NCBI GenBank assembly: GCA_039000515.1
Contig: JBCFYV010011135.1
Location: 32,083,876 to 32,147,875, forward strand
Direction: 5' to 3'
DNA length: 64,000 nt
From: Timema cristinae
Lineage: Eukaryota; Arthropoda; Insecta; Phasmatodea; Timematidae
How positions within the stretch are numbered: position 1 is the stretch's first letter; the number at the start of each line of letters is the position of its first letter. Made by a program: the position numbers and the translations under genes. The notes beneath the pieces were generated by a model. The model had not been told where the DNA came from. It made no database searches and saw only the letters and a program-made list of their open reading frames with translations. Of this stretch, positions 44,193 to 54,752 are shown piece by piece.

Positions 44193-44843
44193 AAATGTAA
44201 TTTTATATATCTATACGTCAAGTCATATGATTAGCAGAAGTCGCTTTCGATAATAAAAATTAACAAGAGCTATAAAATAATATAAATAACATATCTAAAT
44301 TATTATCAATTTTGACCACGAAAAAAAGTCTTGTGTTGTTAAAAAAATATGTCTTTCTACCAGAATCTTAATTAATATACATTGTTCCGCTTACTTTGGG
44401 CGTCTCAACGTTGAAATGTTTACAGCTTCCTCGGCATTTCCTTTTAGTTAGAGCGCTCGTTAATTTTTTTTTTCGTGGTGAAAAAAATAAAATATTAAAA
44501 CCCTTTTCTTTGGTTGACTTCTTAAAATCTGCTCCGTTATGTCAACTTTTATTAAATAAAAAAAAATGTTATAAAATTGGGTCAAAAACTGTGATGTAGT
44601 GCGAATTTGAAGCAGTTTTTGATAAAGATATACATACTGATTAGTAGGCGGCCTCTGTTTCGAGTCTTGCGAAGTTCTCTGAACAGATAGTTTTTCTTCT
44701 TCTGTCTATATCCTCAAGAGACCACAGATGAGGTATACACCAGACACTCAGTCTAACGGGAGTTTCTTTTGCGTTCTTAGAGCCAGGTTGAGTCTTTGGC
44801 CGCTGGGAGTGCTGGCTGCAGCTCTCACTGATAACAGCACTTA
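44193..44843. other. No gene seen
   Basis: A 67-codon frame (44396-44599) contains a T-run and lysine run and has no domain. A/T-rich. Confidence 0.4.
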
Positions 44844-45057
44844 CAGTAGCTCCGTGGCTTCTTTAGTGCTGACTGACAGCTCACAGCTGACTTATGACAG
44901 TCAACATTTAGGTATATACATAAACTTTGACTGTCAGAAGTGACAGCTGATAAACACATCTTTTTGCAGATCATATGGTTCGGCGTAGGGATACATAATT
45001 TGGTCTGGTAACTTTTCAAAACCGTCAGTCAGCACCAAAGAAGCCATGGGGCTACTG
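44844..45057 (-). mobile_element. MITE-M copy 4
   Basis: TA at 44842-44843 and 45058-45059. Left TIR CAGTAGCTCCGTGGCTTC and short arm first, as in copy 1, but with a single arm; loop GATCATATGGTTCGGCGTAG; 214 bp. Confidence 0.93.
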
Positions 45058-45165
45058 TACAAGGGCAAACAACTTACTATCAGCATGTTCGTTGTAAAAA
45101 GTTAAAAGCTGGAGAGCAATTTTTTCAAGAGTGGTTCGAACACAATCGTTAAAGTACCAGCAATT

Positions 45166-45208
45166 ATCCCCCCCCCCCACCCGTTTCACACCACACCTAT
45201 CACAATAC

Positions 45209-45249
<41 letters not shown>

Positions 45250-45272
45250 TGGTTTCTACGTTTTTTTTTTTT
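45166..45272. repeat. C-run, (CA)n and T-run
   Basis: CCCCCCCCCC at about 45169, about 20 CA dinucleotides at 45211-45247, then a T-run at 45259-45275. Confidence 0.95.
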
Positions 45273-45380
45273 TTTGTAATTTGCAGTATGATAAGCTCGT
45301 TTCAAGTGTTGGCTTATGGAAGAAAGTAGGGCCGTTACCTGAACCTATCTTTGGGAAAGCCGGTTTAATGTAACCAAAAG

Positions 45381-45639
45381 ACCCACCTTTGGGGCGTAGT
45401 TGGCTTAACGCGCTAGTCTTATTGAGCTCGACTGCTGAGGACGGGGAGATCGAGGTTAAAATCTCAGTCGGGTAAACTGGTGGGGTTCCGAAATGGTTTT
45501 CCACTCTCTCCCTCCACGCAAATGCCGGTTCACTCCCTCTTATTCAACCTTCACAATTCCGAACCCATCAGCGTAATTAGTACTTAAAGCGTATAACCCG
45601 AACGGGTAGTAAGACGCGGTGCTATTATATTTATTATTA
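45381..45639 (+). mobile_element. SINE-B, with 13-bp target duplication
   Basis: AATGTAACCAAAG precedes (from 45367) and follows (from 45640) the element. The B box is damaged (GAGGTTAAAATCTC). Tail CCCGAACGGGTAGTAAGACG is intact. Confidence 0.95.
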
Positions 45640-45652
45640 AATGTAACCAAAG

Positions 45653-46021
45653 GCAATTTTTGTCTGCTCTCAAATAAAACCATCTTATAAAATCAACTTT
45701 TTTTTTAATGCTTGCTTGATAGCGATGTCGTCACTTGATCTACATCAAACGATACCGCGTTGAAGGGTTCAGGGTTCTCCAAACGAACGAAACCATTTTA
45801 ACCCGGAAGTTGCGAGGTCTAGTGTGTTTTTTGGGATATTATCGCGCCGAGGACCGTACAGCGGGATTGTAGGATGAGTTAATCTGGAAGAGCACTTTTA
45901 CTCGCTTATAGTCAAAACAAGAAAGCTTCTAGAATCTTCCAATTCTATGAGATTACACCTGTATTTTATCATATTTTGAAAACAAATAAAGAGAATAATA
46001 TAAAGAACACCACCAGAACAT
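45653..46021. other. No gene seen
   Basis: Mixed composition around 45765-45890, including a GTTGCGAGGTCTAG stretch; no repeat or domain recognised. Confidence 0.4.
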
Positions 46022-46040
46022 TTAGCTGGGGGGGGGGGGG

Positions 46041-46314
46041 TTTACCTGGTGGTCTAGGGGTAAGGTGTCAGACTTCTGTGTTGAGGGTCCGGGGTTCAAT
46101 CCTCGGTCCCGGCACAGATTTATCTGATTACCAAACCCTTCCTTCACCTCTGACAAGACATCTTGTGAATGTGGGGAATGCCAGGCCTCCACCGTGGTTC
46201 GGATCCACGTTAAACTGTAGGTCCTCCATTTCATCTCACAATCACCCTACCATTACACATTAGCGTAAGTGCGTATAACCCGAACGGGTAGTAAGACGCG
46301 GTGCTAATAATAAT
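46041..46314 (+). mobile_element. SINE-A, full length, short body form
   Basis: TTAGCTGGG before (46022-46030) and after (46317-46325) is a 9-bp target duplication. A G-run separates the left copy from the head. Tail and TAA run are intact. Confidence 0.95.
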
Positions 46315-46779
46315 AGTTAGCTGGGAATGTCTTGTTTTGCATATTTTACTAGGAGTTAAAACCCGCTAACAAAACATAAGATTTTACGAAGGCTGGCCAC
46401 ACAGAGACCTCTGAACAATATATAAAAAAAATAGAATAAAAATATCATCCAGGTTTGTTAAATCATTAGAGAAGATTTTAACACATAAGGATTCAATATT
46501 ATAAAATTGTCCATAAACTTGGGAACTTTTGATTTTTAATAATATGAAAGGGGAAAATATACACATTATAATTCTTAGATCCTGCTACTATAGGTAGTTT
46601 TTTCTCTCGAGTCTATATAACATTTTATTTTTTATTTTTAGGGGAAAATAAAATTCTTGCTGAAAAATAAAAGGGAAATTTCGCGCTCACAAGCTTAACG
46701 AGGTATTCCGGAAGTTGGCTTACGACCTGACGACCACTTCCAGCAAATAACTCACTTAAAAAAAAAAAGACGTCGTTAT
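46315..46779. other. No gene seen
   Basis: A/T-rich; short minus-strand frames only. Confidence 0.45.
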
Positions 46780-47350
46780 ACGATGTCACACGGTTATGAC
46801 GACGGAGTGAAGAGGATGGGCAAGGGGGGGGGGGGGGGAAGCCCTTCATCTCCACATCCTCCGCATCATCACCTCCCCTTCACCCTCCCACCCTTTTCCC
46901 CGCTCACTTCCGGGCGGTCTAAACCTACTTCCGGTCTGCAGACACTATGGCATGTAGGATTTGGACGGACGGATTATTTTTTTACGTTTGTTCTATTGTC
47001 TTTTTATTTGGCGCACGCGGCTTATTAGCCTCTGAGATGTTTCTTATTATGAAATACAACGGACCACTTATGTTGTCTGGTAGGACTCCCTTTGAGTTTG
47101 TCAAGTGGCTTATGTGGACTAGGCTAGTGCTCTCATGGTGGTTAATAGCACCTGGGACTCTCAGTGCTCCAGACTAGAGTCTCAGTGCTTTGTATGATAA
47201 CAGTCGGGACATTGCCGTTTTCAGCCGCCAGTTGGGACTGTTTACGCGCATGCGCGCTCTAGGCAGCTTCCCTCCAGAATCTTACTGGGGAGATGGGTCA
47301 GCTGTCGTTCAATGCATCAACCGGGAGCGCGTGCCAACCATAGACAGCTC
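46780..47350. promoter_or_regulatory. GC-richer islet with an NRF-1-type palindrome (weak)
   Basis: G-run at 46826-46838, CACTTCCGGGCGG and CTACTTCCGGTC (ETS-like) near 46905-46940, and GCGCATGCGC at about 47236, the NRF-1/EWG consensus core. Two overlapping frames (81 and 76 codons) have no domain. Compatible with a promoter but unproven. Confidence 0.25.
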
Positions 47351-47504
47351 TCCCTAGCACTATGTCATCCAGGGCCGCAGTGGTATTGAACTTGTTTTGT
47401 TCGCGCCGCGACTATCTGGGTCTAAAGTGGCGGCTTTCTTGGCCAGATAGTACGGAATACAAGCGTAAATCATGTTCCGTATGTGGGAGCCTCGTGAAGC
47501 TTCA

Positions 47505-47765
47505 TCCTCCCTCGACACAACTTCTGTTTCCAGCCAAATATAAACAGTGCTGTTATCTACACCTCCCTTGACACAGCTTCTGTTCAGCCAATATAACAGT
47601 GCGTTATCTACACCTCCCTTGACACAGCTTCTGTTCCCAGCCAATATAAACAGTGTGCTATTACACCTCCCTTGACACAACTTCTGTTCCCAGCCAAATA
47701 TAACAGTGCTGCTATCTACACCTCCCTTGACACAGCTTCTGTTTCCAGCCAAATAAAACAGTGCT
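47505..47765. repeat. About 56-bp minisatellite, 5 units
   Basis: The unit is CACCTCCCTTGACACAGCTT, CTGTTCCCAGCCAAATATAA, CAGTGCTGTTATCTA. Several one- or two-base losses. The minus-strand 130-codon frame (WLETEVVSREV-like periodicity) is a repeat artefact. Confidence 0.93.
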
Positions 47766-48384
47766 GTTAACTACATCACTAAAGCGTATTTAATGCAATA
47801 CGTCGATACTATGGCTGGGTTTAGAACCCACAAACTTTTGAATCCTGAAGGGTTATTTTTCTTCTGATTTTGGTATTTATAGCGAGACTGGCGTCTTAAA
47901 TCACGTGCTCACTTATTATTTTTAACTTTTTTTTAGGTGTCTTACTATGTGTATAAGTAAGAAAATGGTGGTATAGTGACGTCACAAATTGGTAAGAGAC
48001 GGCAAAAGGCTATTTCGGACCGACACCCGCTCTCACGGGAACGCTGCGAACTGTCTAACAAGTATCTTCCGTAGTTTGACGCGTGTCTGCGTGTCTCGGG
48101 GGTTTAGGCCTTGCGGCTGTTGCTCGAGGAAACATCTTGAAGACACTTCTCCTCTGGGAAGAGAACCTCTTTACACTCGCAATGTTCATAGGAAGAACAG
48201 ATGTCAGTGTGAAGGTTGTAGGGAATAACAGGAGGGTAAATAACACTGTAACTGACATTGAGATAGTGGTGTCATCTGTTAGACAATCATGAGACCTTTC
48301 CAATACACTTTAGATTATAGGTAGAAAGTGTTTCCTATAAAATGACTGTAATTCAACTCCCCCCCCTTTTTTTAACCTAATAAC
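47766..48384. other. Unassigned; two opposed frames at 48055-48303
   Basis: Mixed base composition from 47975 to 48290. Plus-strand 79- and 69-codon frames and a minus-strand 82-codon frame overlap; none has a recognised domain. AATGTTCATAGGAAGAACAG at 48181 is a single partial unit of the 51-bp family. Confidence 0.3.
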
Positions 48385-49193
48385 CAGTAGCGGCTCGTGT
48401 ATAGGCACTGCAGAACTGCAGCACCCCCTATTTCCACTTGATATTATCGATAACATTTAATATAATGAGTCCTTTTTTCTTTAATTCTTATCTTATTTTT
48501 GTAGTACAATATATATTCCTTAAGCTTAATGTCAGTAATTCAGTAGCCATTCCCCAGTTAATGAAAAAGATATAAAAATATTTGTATGGAACTGTGCGCT
48601 TCACAGTGCCAGTGGCATGGTGTTTGATTTGTGCGCATGATCACATAGGAGAGGGGTGGGGAGGAAGGCGGAACTGCCAGGTAGAGAGAGCACTGTTGCT
48701 CTCGCAGTGCCGGCTCTGGCGTGATGGTGGAAGGAAGTTTTTTCTACTCAGCGTGTGTTGTGCTTAAAAACCATGTACCATATTCTTGAATGTGATAAAG
48801 TGTAGAAGAGTTTAGAATTAGATTATTATTCTGCTTCCAGCTATTCTATTCTATTCATTTTTTTTTTAGTTCTTTTATTTAACAGAAAGACTAAATGCGC
48901 TTGCAGTACTTTCAATGGAGAAAAATTTCTCAATTGTCATCCAGAGATTAAGGAGAAGATTATGATCTTTTTGCGCAAATTAAAACAGAATGGATTTCAT
49001 TTTTAAAAGAATAGATCAAGCTTATCTGTAACAATTTAAGTTAATGTAAGTAAAACAAAAGTTAGATTTTATCAAGTTCCTGAATAAATTTTCTTTTTAT
49101 ACATGTTTTTTTCCCCCTTTACACAATTTTAAAACAAAGGCCTAAAAATTTTCTGAGCAGCACCCCACTAATTTTAGCTACGAGCCGCCACTG
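48385..49193. mobile_element. hAT-like non-autonomous element, 809 bp
   Basis: Left end CAGTAGCGGCTCGTGTATAG and right end GCTACGAGCCGCCACTG pair as TIRs (CAGTGGCGGCTCGT consensus). Subterminal GCAGAACTGCAGCACCCC on the left is echoed by GAGCAGCACCCCAC on the right. No clean 8-bp target duplication is seen. A 61-codon frame inside lacks transposase motifs. Confidence 0.75.
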
Positions 49194-49242
49194 CAACATA
49201 ACCATCAGTTATAAAAGTTACTAGAGTTACTTACACTTTAGC

Positions 49243-49442
49243 TTCCTTCTGTGGCTTCATGGTCTAAGACTCTACGGGGTGATCGTGTTCGAATCCTTGT
49301 CGGGTGTACTGAGGGTAGTTTTTACATTCTCCTTCCACGCAATTGTGGTACAATTCTAAACATAGCCTTCCAATCTTTAAAAAAATTGCGTAATTAGTAC
49401 ATGAGTGTGTAACCCGAACGGGTAGTAAGACACGGTGCTAAA
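49243..49442 (+). mobile_element. SINE-B, internal deletion
   Basis: Head TTCTGTGGCTTCATGGTCTA, B box GTGTTCGAATCCTTG, then tail CCCGAACGGGTAGTAAGACA. The segment between A box and B box is shortened. Confidence 0.88.
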
Positions 49443-49770
49443 ATTAGATTAAACAGTCCTACATTGCTGTGGAGCGTGACCGTTTCTTCCGTGCCCGAAC
49501 AACCGGGTGTAACGCTGCTTTGAGAGACCCCCCCACACACCCTAGCAACCACCCACTATGCCGGCCAGCTATTACAATGATTCTTTACTGTAATTATTAT
49601 GATTATTTTCCATTCCGACGTCGGAAGAACTTTTATCTGCCGGCGTCATCTTCTCGGTTTCTATTATAGCAGAGAATGTAAGGTACACTCCGTGTCAGAG
49701 ACGTACACACGGTACGGATATAACTTAGCTGTCAAATGTACCCTTCGTTATCCTGTAGAGTTAGCAAGCT
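49443..49770. other. No gene seen
   Basis: Two short overlapping frames (66 and 68 codons) without domains. Mixed composition. Confidence 0.4.
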
Positions 49771-49834
49771 TACCTTGCTTTGTTCCACTATGGTGTAGCT
49801 TATAAGATAGGTCATAGTGTAATCAGTCAAGGTA
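49771..49834. repeat. 64-bp palindromic repeat, single copy
   Basis: TACCTTGCTTTGTTCCACTA ... TCATAGTGTAATCAGTCAAG GTA. Same family as 23734-23798 and 25960-26110. Confidence 0.8.
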
Positions 49835-49869
49835 AACTGTCACCTGTCAGCATAAACGCATTGTACAAG

Positions 49870-50020
49870 TGTACTGTCTTATGTATGACGTCATAGAAGG
49901 AAAGGTTGAGGGAAAGAGAAGCTTAGGAAGGAGGAGGATTAAAATATTGGATGACTTGAGGGAAAGAAGATAATTCTGGAAGCTTAAGGCAGAAGGAATG
50001 GATACATAGTTTAAGTCAAA
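49870..50020 (+). pseudogene. LINE ORF2 C-terminal fragment
   Basis: The plus strand reads CLMYDVIEGKVEGKRSLGRR, then RIKILDDLRE; a frameshift precedes WKLKAEG. This is the segment that follows HILRRNCLL in the 33.6-kb remnant, so it is a second copy of the same LINE type, severely 5'-truncated. Confidence 0.75.
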
Positions 50021-50435
50021 ACACATAATAATAAAAAAAAACTTAAATACAAAAAATTTAAAAGAACTAGAACCAGAATCAGAACCTTAAATGTTTACTG
50101 GAAGAACCGGAACCGACCAGAACTACAGTATAAATACATATTTCGGTTCAACTCCCTGGTTGACACTAAGGCGTTTCAGCGGGTAGCAGTCTTTCTAGGG
50201 GTAGGAAACGAGTAACGTGATATTCCAACCCCCTCTGGCGTGGCTAATATCGGGTGGCACGAGGGAGGGTTGGAATGGAGGCTACGCACTTTCTTAACCT
50301 GATGTAACAGAAGGGTTTGTGACGGCAAAGTGGGGGGTGGTTTTCTCCTCCTAAAGGGGTTGTGTCACTGCAAGGGGTGTACACCAGAATATCCAGTGAC
50401 CTGGACAATAGGGAATGGTAAGAGAAGTTAGGGCC
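50021..50435. other. No gene seen
   Basis: GAACCAGAATCAGAACC-type purine-rich repeats around 50065-50125; otherwise unassigned. Confidence 0.4.
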
Positions 50436-50850
50436 GCTCTTATTATTACTGGATAAATATTGCTATTGGGAGGTTAAATTATCTACCAGATAAAAGTTAT
50501 CAGCCACTTTAATGTTTTACGCGTCTTATGAACTGAATTTATCTGTCATATCTATCTGTAGGATAAATCTCTTTTTACGCAGAACACGCAAGGTTGGTAC
50601 TGTTTTTACTGGTGCGCGCATGCGTATAAACCTTGCTGATAGCGCTGCAACCTAGTGAGTGGTGAGAACGCTCAACATTTGTTAAATAATGGCGGCTAAA
50701 TGAGTGCGAGGAAACAGATGGCGTCACGTGATCTACTTTTATCTATGGTCACGTGAGCGCAGAAGCATTATCTGGCAGATGAATGCTATTTGGCAGTCAT
50801 AAGATGCACTTTTACTTATCCACCAGATATAAATAATTATCTGCCAGATT
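50436..50850. promoter_or_regulatory. GATA-motif cluster with E-boxes and NRF-1-like site (weak)
   Basis: About ten GATAA/TTATC or GATA sites (e.g. near 50451, 50479, 50489, 50498, 50539, 50561, 50638, 50769, 50817, 50838) surround GCGCGCATGCGTA (about 50614), AATGGCGGC (about 50688) and two CACGTG boxes (about 50725 and 50751). Could be an enhancer or promoter. The repeated TCTGCCAGAT could instead reflect a decayed inverted-repeat element. Confidence 0.25.
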
Positions 50851-51279
50851 AAATGAATTGTTTTATTAAAATCTCTGGAATTATCTTATTGTTACTAATA
50901 AAATCATCATTTCATCAACTTGCTATTGGTTTGCTTGCGGCTCTTTTGATCTTTGCCAATCCTGGGCCGATTTGTCTACACCTTAATTATACCTTCTTCT
51001 GTCCTCGTCTGATTAATTTATTCCAGTATTCATTTCCCTCTTGAATTTCTCACTCCCACATCTTCTTTAATTATATTCGTCATAACTATCAAGTCTCAAT
51101 ATATGTCCTACTCTTTAATTTATACCTTTCCAAATTTTCCTTTGGTTTCAAATGATTCTAATCTTTTCTCTTAAACTTGTACCACTGGTATTTGTCTCAC
51201 ATCCCCAATAAGAAGGGTAGTATTCGACAGGTATGAAAAGTTACCCTAATGAAACTCACATGGTTGAGTCAATTGTGGT
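50851..51279. other. No gene seen; possibly decayed LINE
   Basis: C/T-rich on the plus strand. An antisense LINE origin is possible, but I cannot read a convincing frame. Confidence 0.3.
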
Positions 51280-52480
51280 GTTATTCCAGACAAGTTTTTG
51301 GGAGAGTTATAGAGATTGCGTTATAAAACTGGATACAAGATTTGGGGTGTGCCTTGTGGCTTCATGAACCAGATATTTACATTTCCAACATGGGATTGAG
51401 ATATGTAGGGCAGTACGGAAGAAAGTTTATTGTGCATTCGTTGATATGCAGAAATCGTAAGATCGTGTAAATAGGAGTATGTTATGGGATGTTCTGAGAG
51501 AATATGGAGTCATGGTAAGTAAATGAAATTATGTTGGTGTATGAAGAAATTAAAGTGTGCGTTAGGATGGACGGAGATTTGAGCAAATGGTTTGACATTG
51601 AATAGGTTGTGTAATGTCCCATGGTTGTATCAATGTATTCATAGATAAGAGTATGGGGGATGGTTGTGAGGACGTAGTTGGTGTAAAAATTGACAATGTG
51701 AATGTGAGAATGCTGTTATATGCAGGTGATGACGTGTTAATGGCTGAGCAATTTGAAGAATGCATTAAATCGTATGCCTGTGGAAAAAGGGAGAATGGAT
51801 CTTCGTACAAATGTTTCCTAAATTGAGTTTTTTTTTTATAAGGACGGCTCAGGAAATGATTGTCAGCCCAATATAATGGGAAATTGATAGAACAAGTGGA
51901 TGGTATTGTGTATCTGGGCAGAATGTTTTGTAAAAATAGATAGATTAGATGGGTGAATGAATGTATCTCGGAGAGAAGTTGGATGTATGTGGAATATTGC
52001 GAAGAATGTAGTATTGAAAGAAGCAAATATGGCAGTATATAAAAGTATGCTAACGCCAACATTGTTTTATGGGTTTTAGTACGTGGGTTTGTCAGGAGAA
52101 ACATAAGAGAAAGGTAAATGCGGTTGGAATTAATGTAGAAAAGCTTAATGGACAGAGCGAGTGATGAATGGGTACTGAAGGAGTGTAGTTTGAAAGGGAA
52201 TAAAACAGGTCAATGTGAAAGAAGCGTCTTACGTTGGTTTGGGCATGTTGAGAGGATGATTGTGGAGCTAGTGACGAGGCTAATATATGAAGGTAGAGTG
52301 TGTGGATCAAAAGGAAGGGGTAGACCATGTAAGACGTGGCTAAATGTTGTAGACGAATGTGTGAAAAAGAGAAACATTAATAGTTTTAATAATAAAAGAG
52401 CATGTATGACTCGGTGTATGGATGTTGAAGGGAGTATGTAAGGATAGGGAGGTGTGGAGAAAGTTTGTGAGGATGGATTA
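51280..52480 (+). pseudogene. Non-LTR retrotransposon reverse transcriptase, decayed
   Basis: Domains in order across three frames: RT motif A region CAFVDMQKS*DRVNR (about 51428-51475, with a stop where Y is usual); VRMDGDLSKWFD (about 51560), then a frameshift to GCVMSHGCINVFIDKSM; the catalytic loop LLYAGDDVLMAE (about 51712-51750), in which the first aspartate of YADD is G; EQVDGIVYLGRMF (about 51890); and the C-terminal block LRWFGHVERM ... GRGRPCKTWLNVVDECV ... RACMTRCMDVE (52230-52430). At least two frameshifts and several stops. The longest frame in the window among non-repetitive sequence (180 codons, minus strand, 51562-52104) is merely its antisense. Confidence 0.88.
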
Positions 52481-52879
52481 AGTACGGAGTTGTTTTTTGA
52501 GATATGTGTGTGTGTTTTTTCTTAATTTTACTGAGATTAAATTATTGTTCCTTGAACTTTAATCACGCCATTGCCCAAAGCTCTATTAAAAAACATTGCC
52601 TATAGGTCGTAAAATATCAGATGGGGAAAGAGAAAAATATCCCCGATGACGTTCATTCGAGCCAACTGATTGCTCTTTTCGGATATAGAAGAGGTTTGAG
52701 TGGGGGGGGGGGGGGGGGGGAGTGCTAATTTTACTCCTGCAGCGCTCCTGACCCCAAATTGCGTCATTGGCTTTTTATATAATCGCTTGTTTACCGCGGG
52801 GCCAATAATAGATGCGTTTTTGATGTACAGTCCCTGTCATGAAAAAACGGGAGGACCAGTAGGAATTTGGCTACTACTT
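52481..52879. other. No gene seen; G-run
   Basis: G-run of about 19 at 52702-52720. A 90-codon frame (52700-52972) starts in the G-run and ends in the antisense SINE-B head; not called. Confidence 0.45.
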
Positions 52880-52993
52880 GTCGTTTCAGCCGGCTTCGAG
52901 TATCTGACCGAGATTCGAACCCCTATCTCCCCGTCATCGGCAGTCTTGTCCACTGTTAGAGTAGCGCGTTAGACCACGTGGCCATCGAGGTGG
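52880..52993 (-). mobile_element. SINE-B head fragment
   Basis: Minus strand CGATGGCCACGTGGTCTAAC, then GACGGGGAGATAGGGGTTCG and AATCTCGGTCAGATACTCG. The body and tail are absent. Confidence 0.88.
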
Positions 52994-53149
52994 GTGTGGA
53001 ATATTATTTTGAATTTAATTGGCTCTTCCTTTATTTGGGAGTGATTGACCTCAAGTCTAGCGGATACTGGTCGATTCCTGATGATGCTGGCAAAGGCATT
53101 TAATATTTTACTATGCCGGGATCACAATGGTTTGTGTTGCTATATGGGA

Positions 53150-53830
53150 ATATTTCTCCTCTATTCTATCAAAAGCTTAAACTCCTTTTCGTCCTTCATC
53201 TACAACCACCCTTTGTCACGTCAATAAGAAAGCGAGGAAAGGAAAACTTCGATGTGTTATTCAGATAAAGAGGAAAGCTCGTGCTTGTTCTCAAATTATC
53301 AAACAATGACTGTATTGTTAGAGGAAATTCTTATCTCAAGGTAAAGAGGAAAGCTCGCTGCTAGTTCTCAAATATCAAATAATGACTGTATTTGTTAGAG
53401 GAAACTTCTTATCTCAAGGTAAAGAGGAAAGTCGCTGCTAGTCTCAAATATCAACAATGACTGTATTTGTTAGAGGAACTCTTATCTCAAGTAAAGAGAA
53501 ATCTTGCTATTCTCAAATATCAAGCAATGACTGTATTTGTTAGAGGAAACTTCTTATCTCAAGGTAAAGAGGAAAGCTCGCTGCTAGTTCTCAAATATCA
53601 AACAATGACTGTATTTGTTAGAGGAAGGCTAAATCTAGAGCCCTTTTTCATCGAGACTAGTCTCATAGCTCCACTAATATGATTAAAAACTGTCATTGAA
53701 AATAAGTTTTCACATTTTTACACATTTGTTTTTTATTAATAAAACTCAAACATATTGGATTGTTAAGTAAAAAGAGTCCTTTTGGAATCTATCGATTTTA
53801 TTTTGGTGTAAACCCTATTTTGAAATAACA
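53150..53830 (-). mobile_element. Interspersed element carrying a 78-bp array, copy 2
   Basis: Inverted relative to 32020-32925. CGTCAATAAGAAAGCGAGG (about 53219) corresponds to the right flank of copy 1. TAGCTCCACTAATATGATTA and CACATTTTTACACATTTGTT correspond to its left flank. Confidence 0.7.
53262..53628 (-). repeat. 78-bp minisatellite, about 5 units
   Basis: Reverse complement of the 32.2-32.9 kb array. Unit 3 and part of unit 4 carry several small deletions. The plus-strand frame at 53467-53682 is a repeat artefact. Confidence 0.94.
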
Positions 53831-54378
53831 CATCAGTAAATTAAATTTTGCGTTAGAGCTGAACGCTTTCACAGCAATTTATTGCTTACCGGGGCAGTCG
53901 CCCCCCCCCCCTCCCTTATTTTGATAGTGATCCTGATATTACGGGCTCACTCTGATTATAAAAATACTATTAAAGAAATTATTTTGATCCACTATACCCT
54001 TCTTGTAAAAAAACTATGGAATTTTGGGGAGTGTGGAGGGGGTGGGGGTGGGCAAGCAATCTAAATTTCTCTCCGTCCCAAAGGGGGGGTTGAAGGGAAC
54101 CATTCCTCCGCAAAGTTTAGCGTCGTGTCTTGAAGAGTTCAAAGCCAGGCGTCCCAAATGGCGGTCATCGTCAATGTCACAACATTCACCCGGCGCGAAA
54201 TGTTTATTCTGTTGTGTTCTTGACGTGAGGTGGAACGTCGTTAGCGTCCTTTAACCTTGGTTGAGTGACTTTACTCTTTAAGTGTTTCTCGAGGAACCGA
54301 GTTCTAGTCCGTAGGGGGGCATTAAATAAACTGGCATTTGTTAATTAACTTCTTTAGATAGTTTTCAAGCGAGTAAAA
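53831..54378. other. No gene seen; C- and G-runs, mixed islet
   Basis: C-run at 53899-53912 and GGGGGTGGGGGTGG at 54039. At 54110-54260 the sequence is more balanced (GTCCCAAATGGCGGTCATCG), with a 76-codon frame but no domain. Confidence 0.35.
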
Positions 54379-54675
54379 GCATTAACAGGCCTTCATAGCT
54401 TTCTTAAAAGTGATTAAAAGCGTGTTAACAGAACCTTCATAGCTTTCTTACAAGTGATTAAAAGCGTTAACAGACCTTCATAGCTTTCTTACAAATGATT
54501 AAAAGCGTTAACAGACCTTCATAGCTTTCTTACAGATGATTAAAAGCGTTAACAGGCCCCTATAGCTTTCTTACAAGCTATTAAAAGCGTTAACAGGCCC
54601 CTATAGCTTTCTTACAAGCTATTAAAAGCGTTAACAGGCCCCTATAGCTTTCTTTCAAGCTATTAAAAGCGTTGA
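54379..54675. repeat. 41-bp minisatellite, 7 units
   Basis: The unit is CTTCATAGCTTTCTTACAAG, TGATTAAAAGCGTTAACAGA, C. The left units read CTTCATAGC and TGATT; the last three read CCCTATAGC and GCTATT, so two homogenised blocks lie side by side. Confidence 0.95.
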
Positions 54676-54712
54676 CAAACCTTTCTAGCGCGCTTATTGT
54701 CACTATATATAT

Positions 54713-54751
<39 letters not shown>
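54713..54751. repeat. (TG)n microsatellite
   Basis: About 19 TG dinucleotides after TATATATAT. Confidence 0.96.

Positions 54752-54752
<1 letters not shown>

Noticed and set aside
46783..47177. Membrane-protein-like frames (FVLLSFYLAHAAY; MACRIWTDGLFF)
   Set aside because: Short hydrophobic stretches come from T-rich sequence; frames overlap one another and start in or near a G-run; no family recognised.
47360..47752. 130-codon minus-strand frame with GWEQKLCQG-like repeats
   Set aside because: It follows the 56-bp minisatellite at 47505-47765.
51562..52104. 180-codon minus-strand frame as a gene
   Set aside because: The plus strand of the same stretch carries reverse transcriptase motifs; the frame is antisense and has no domain.
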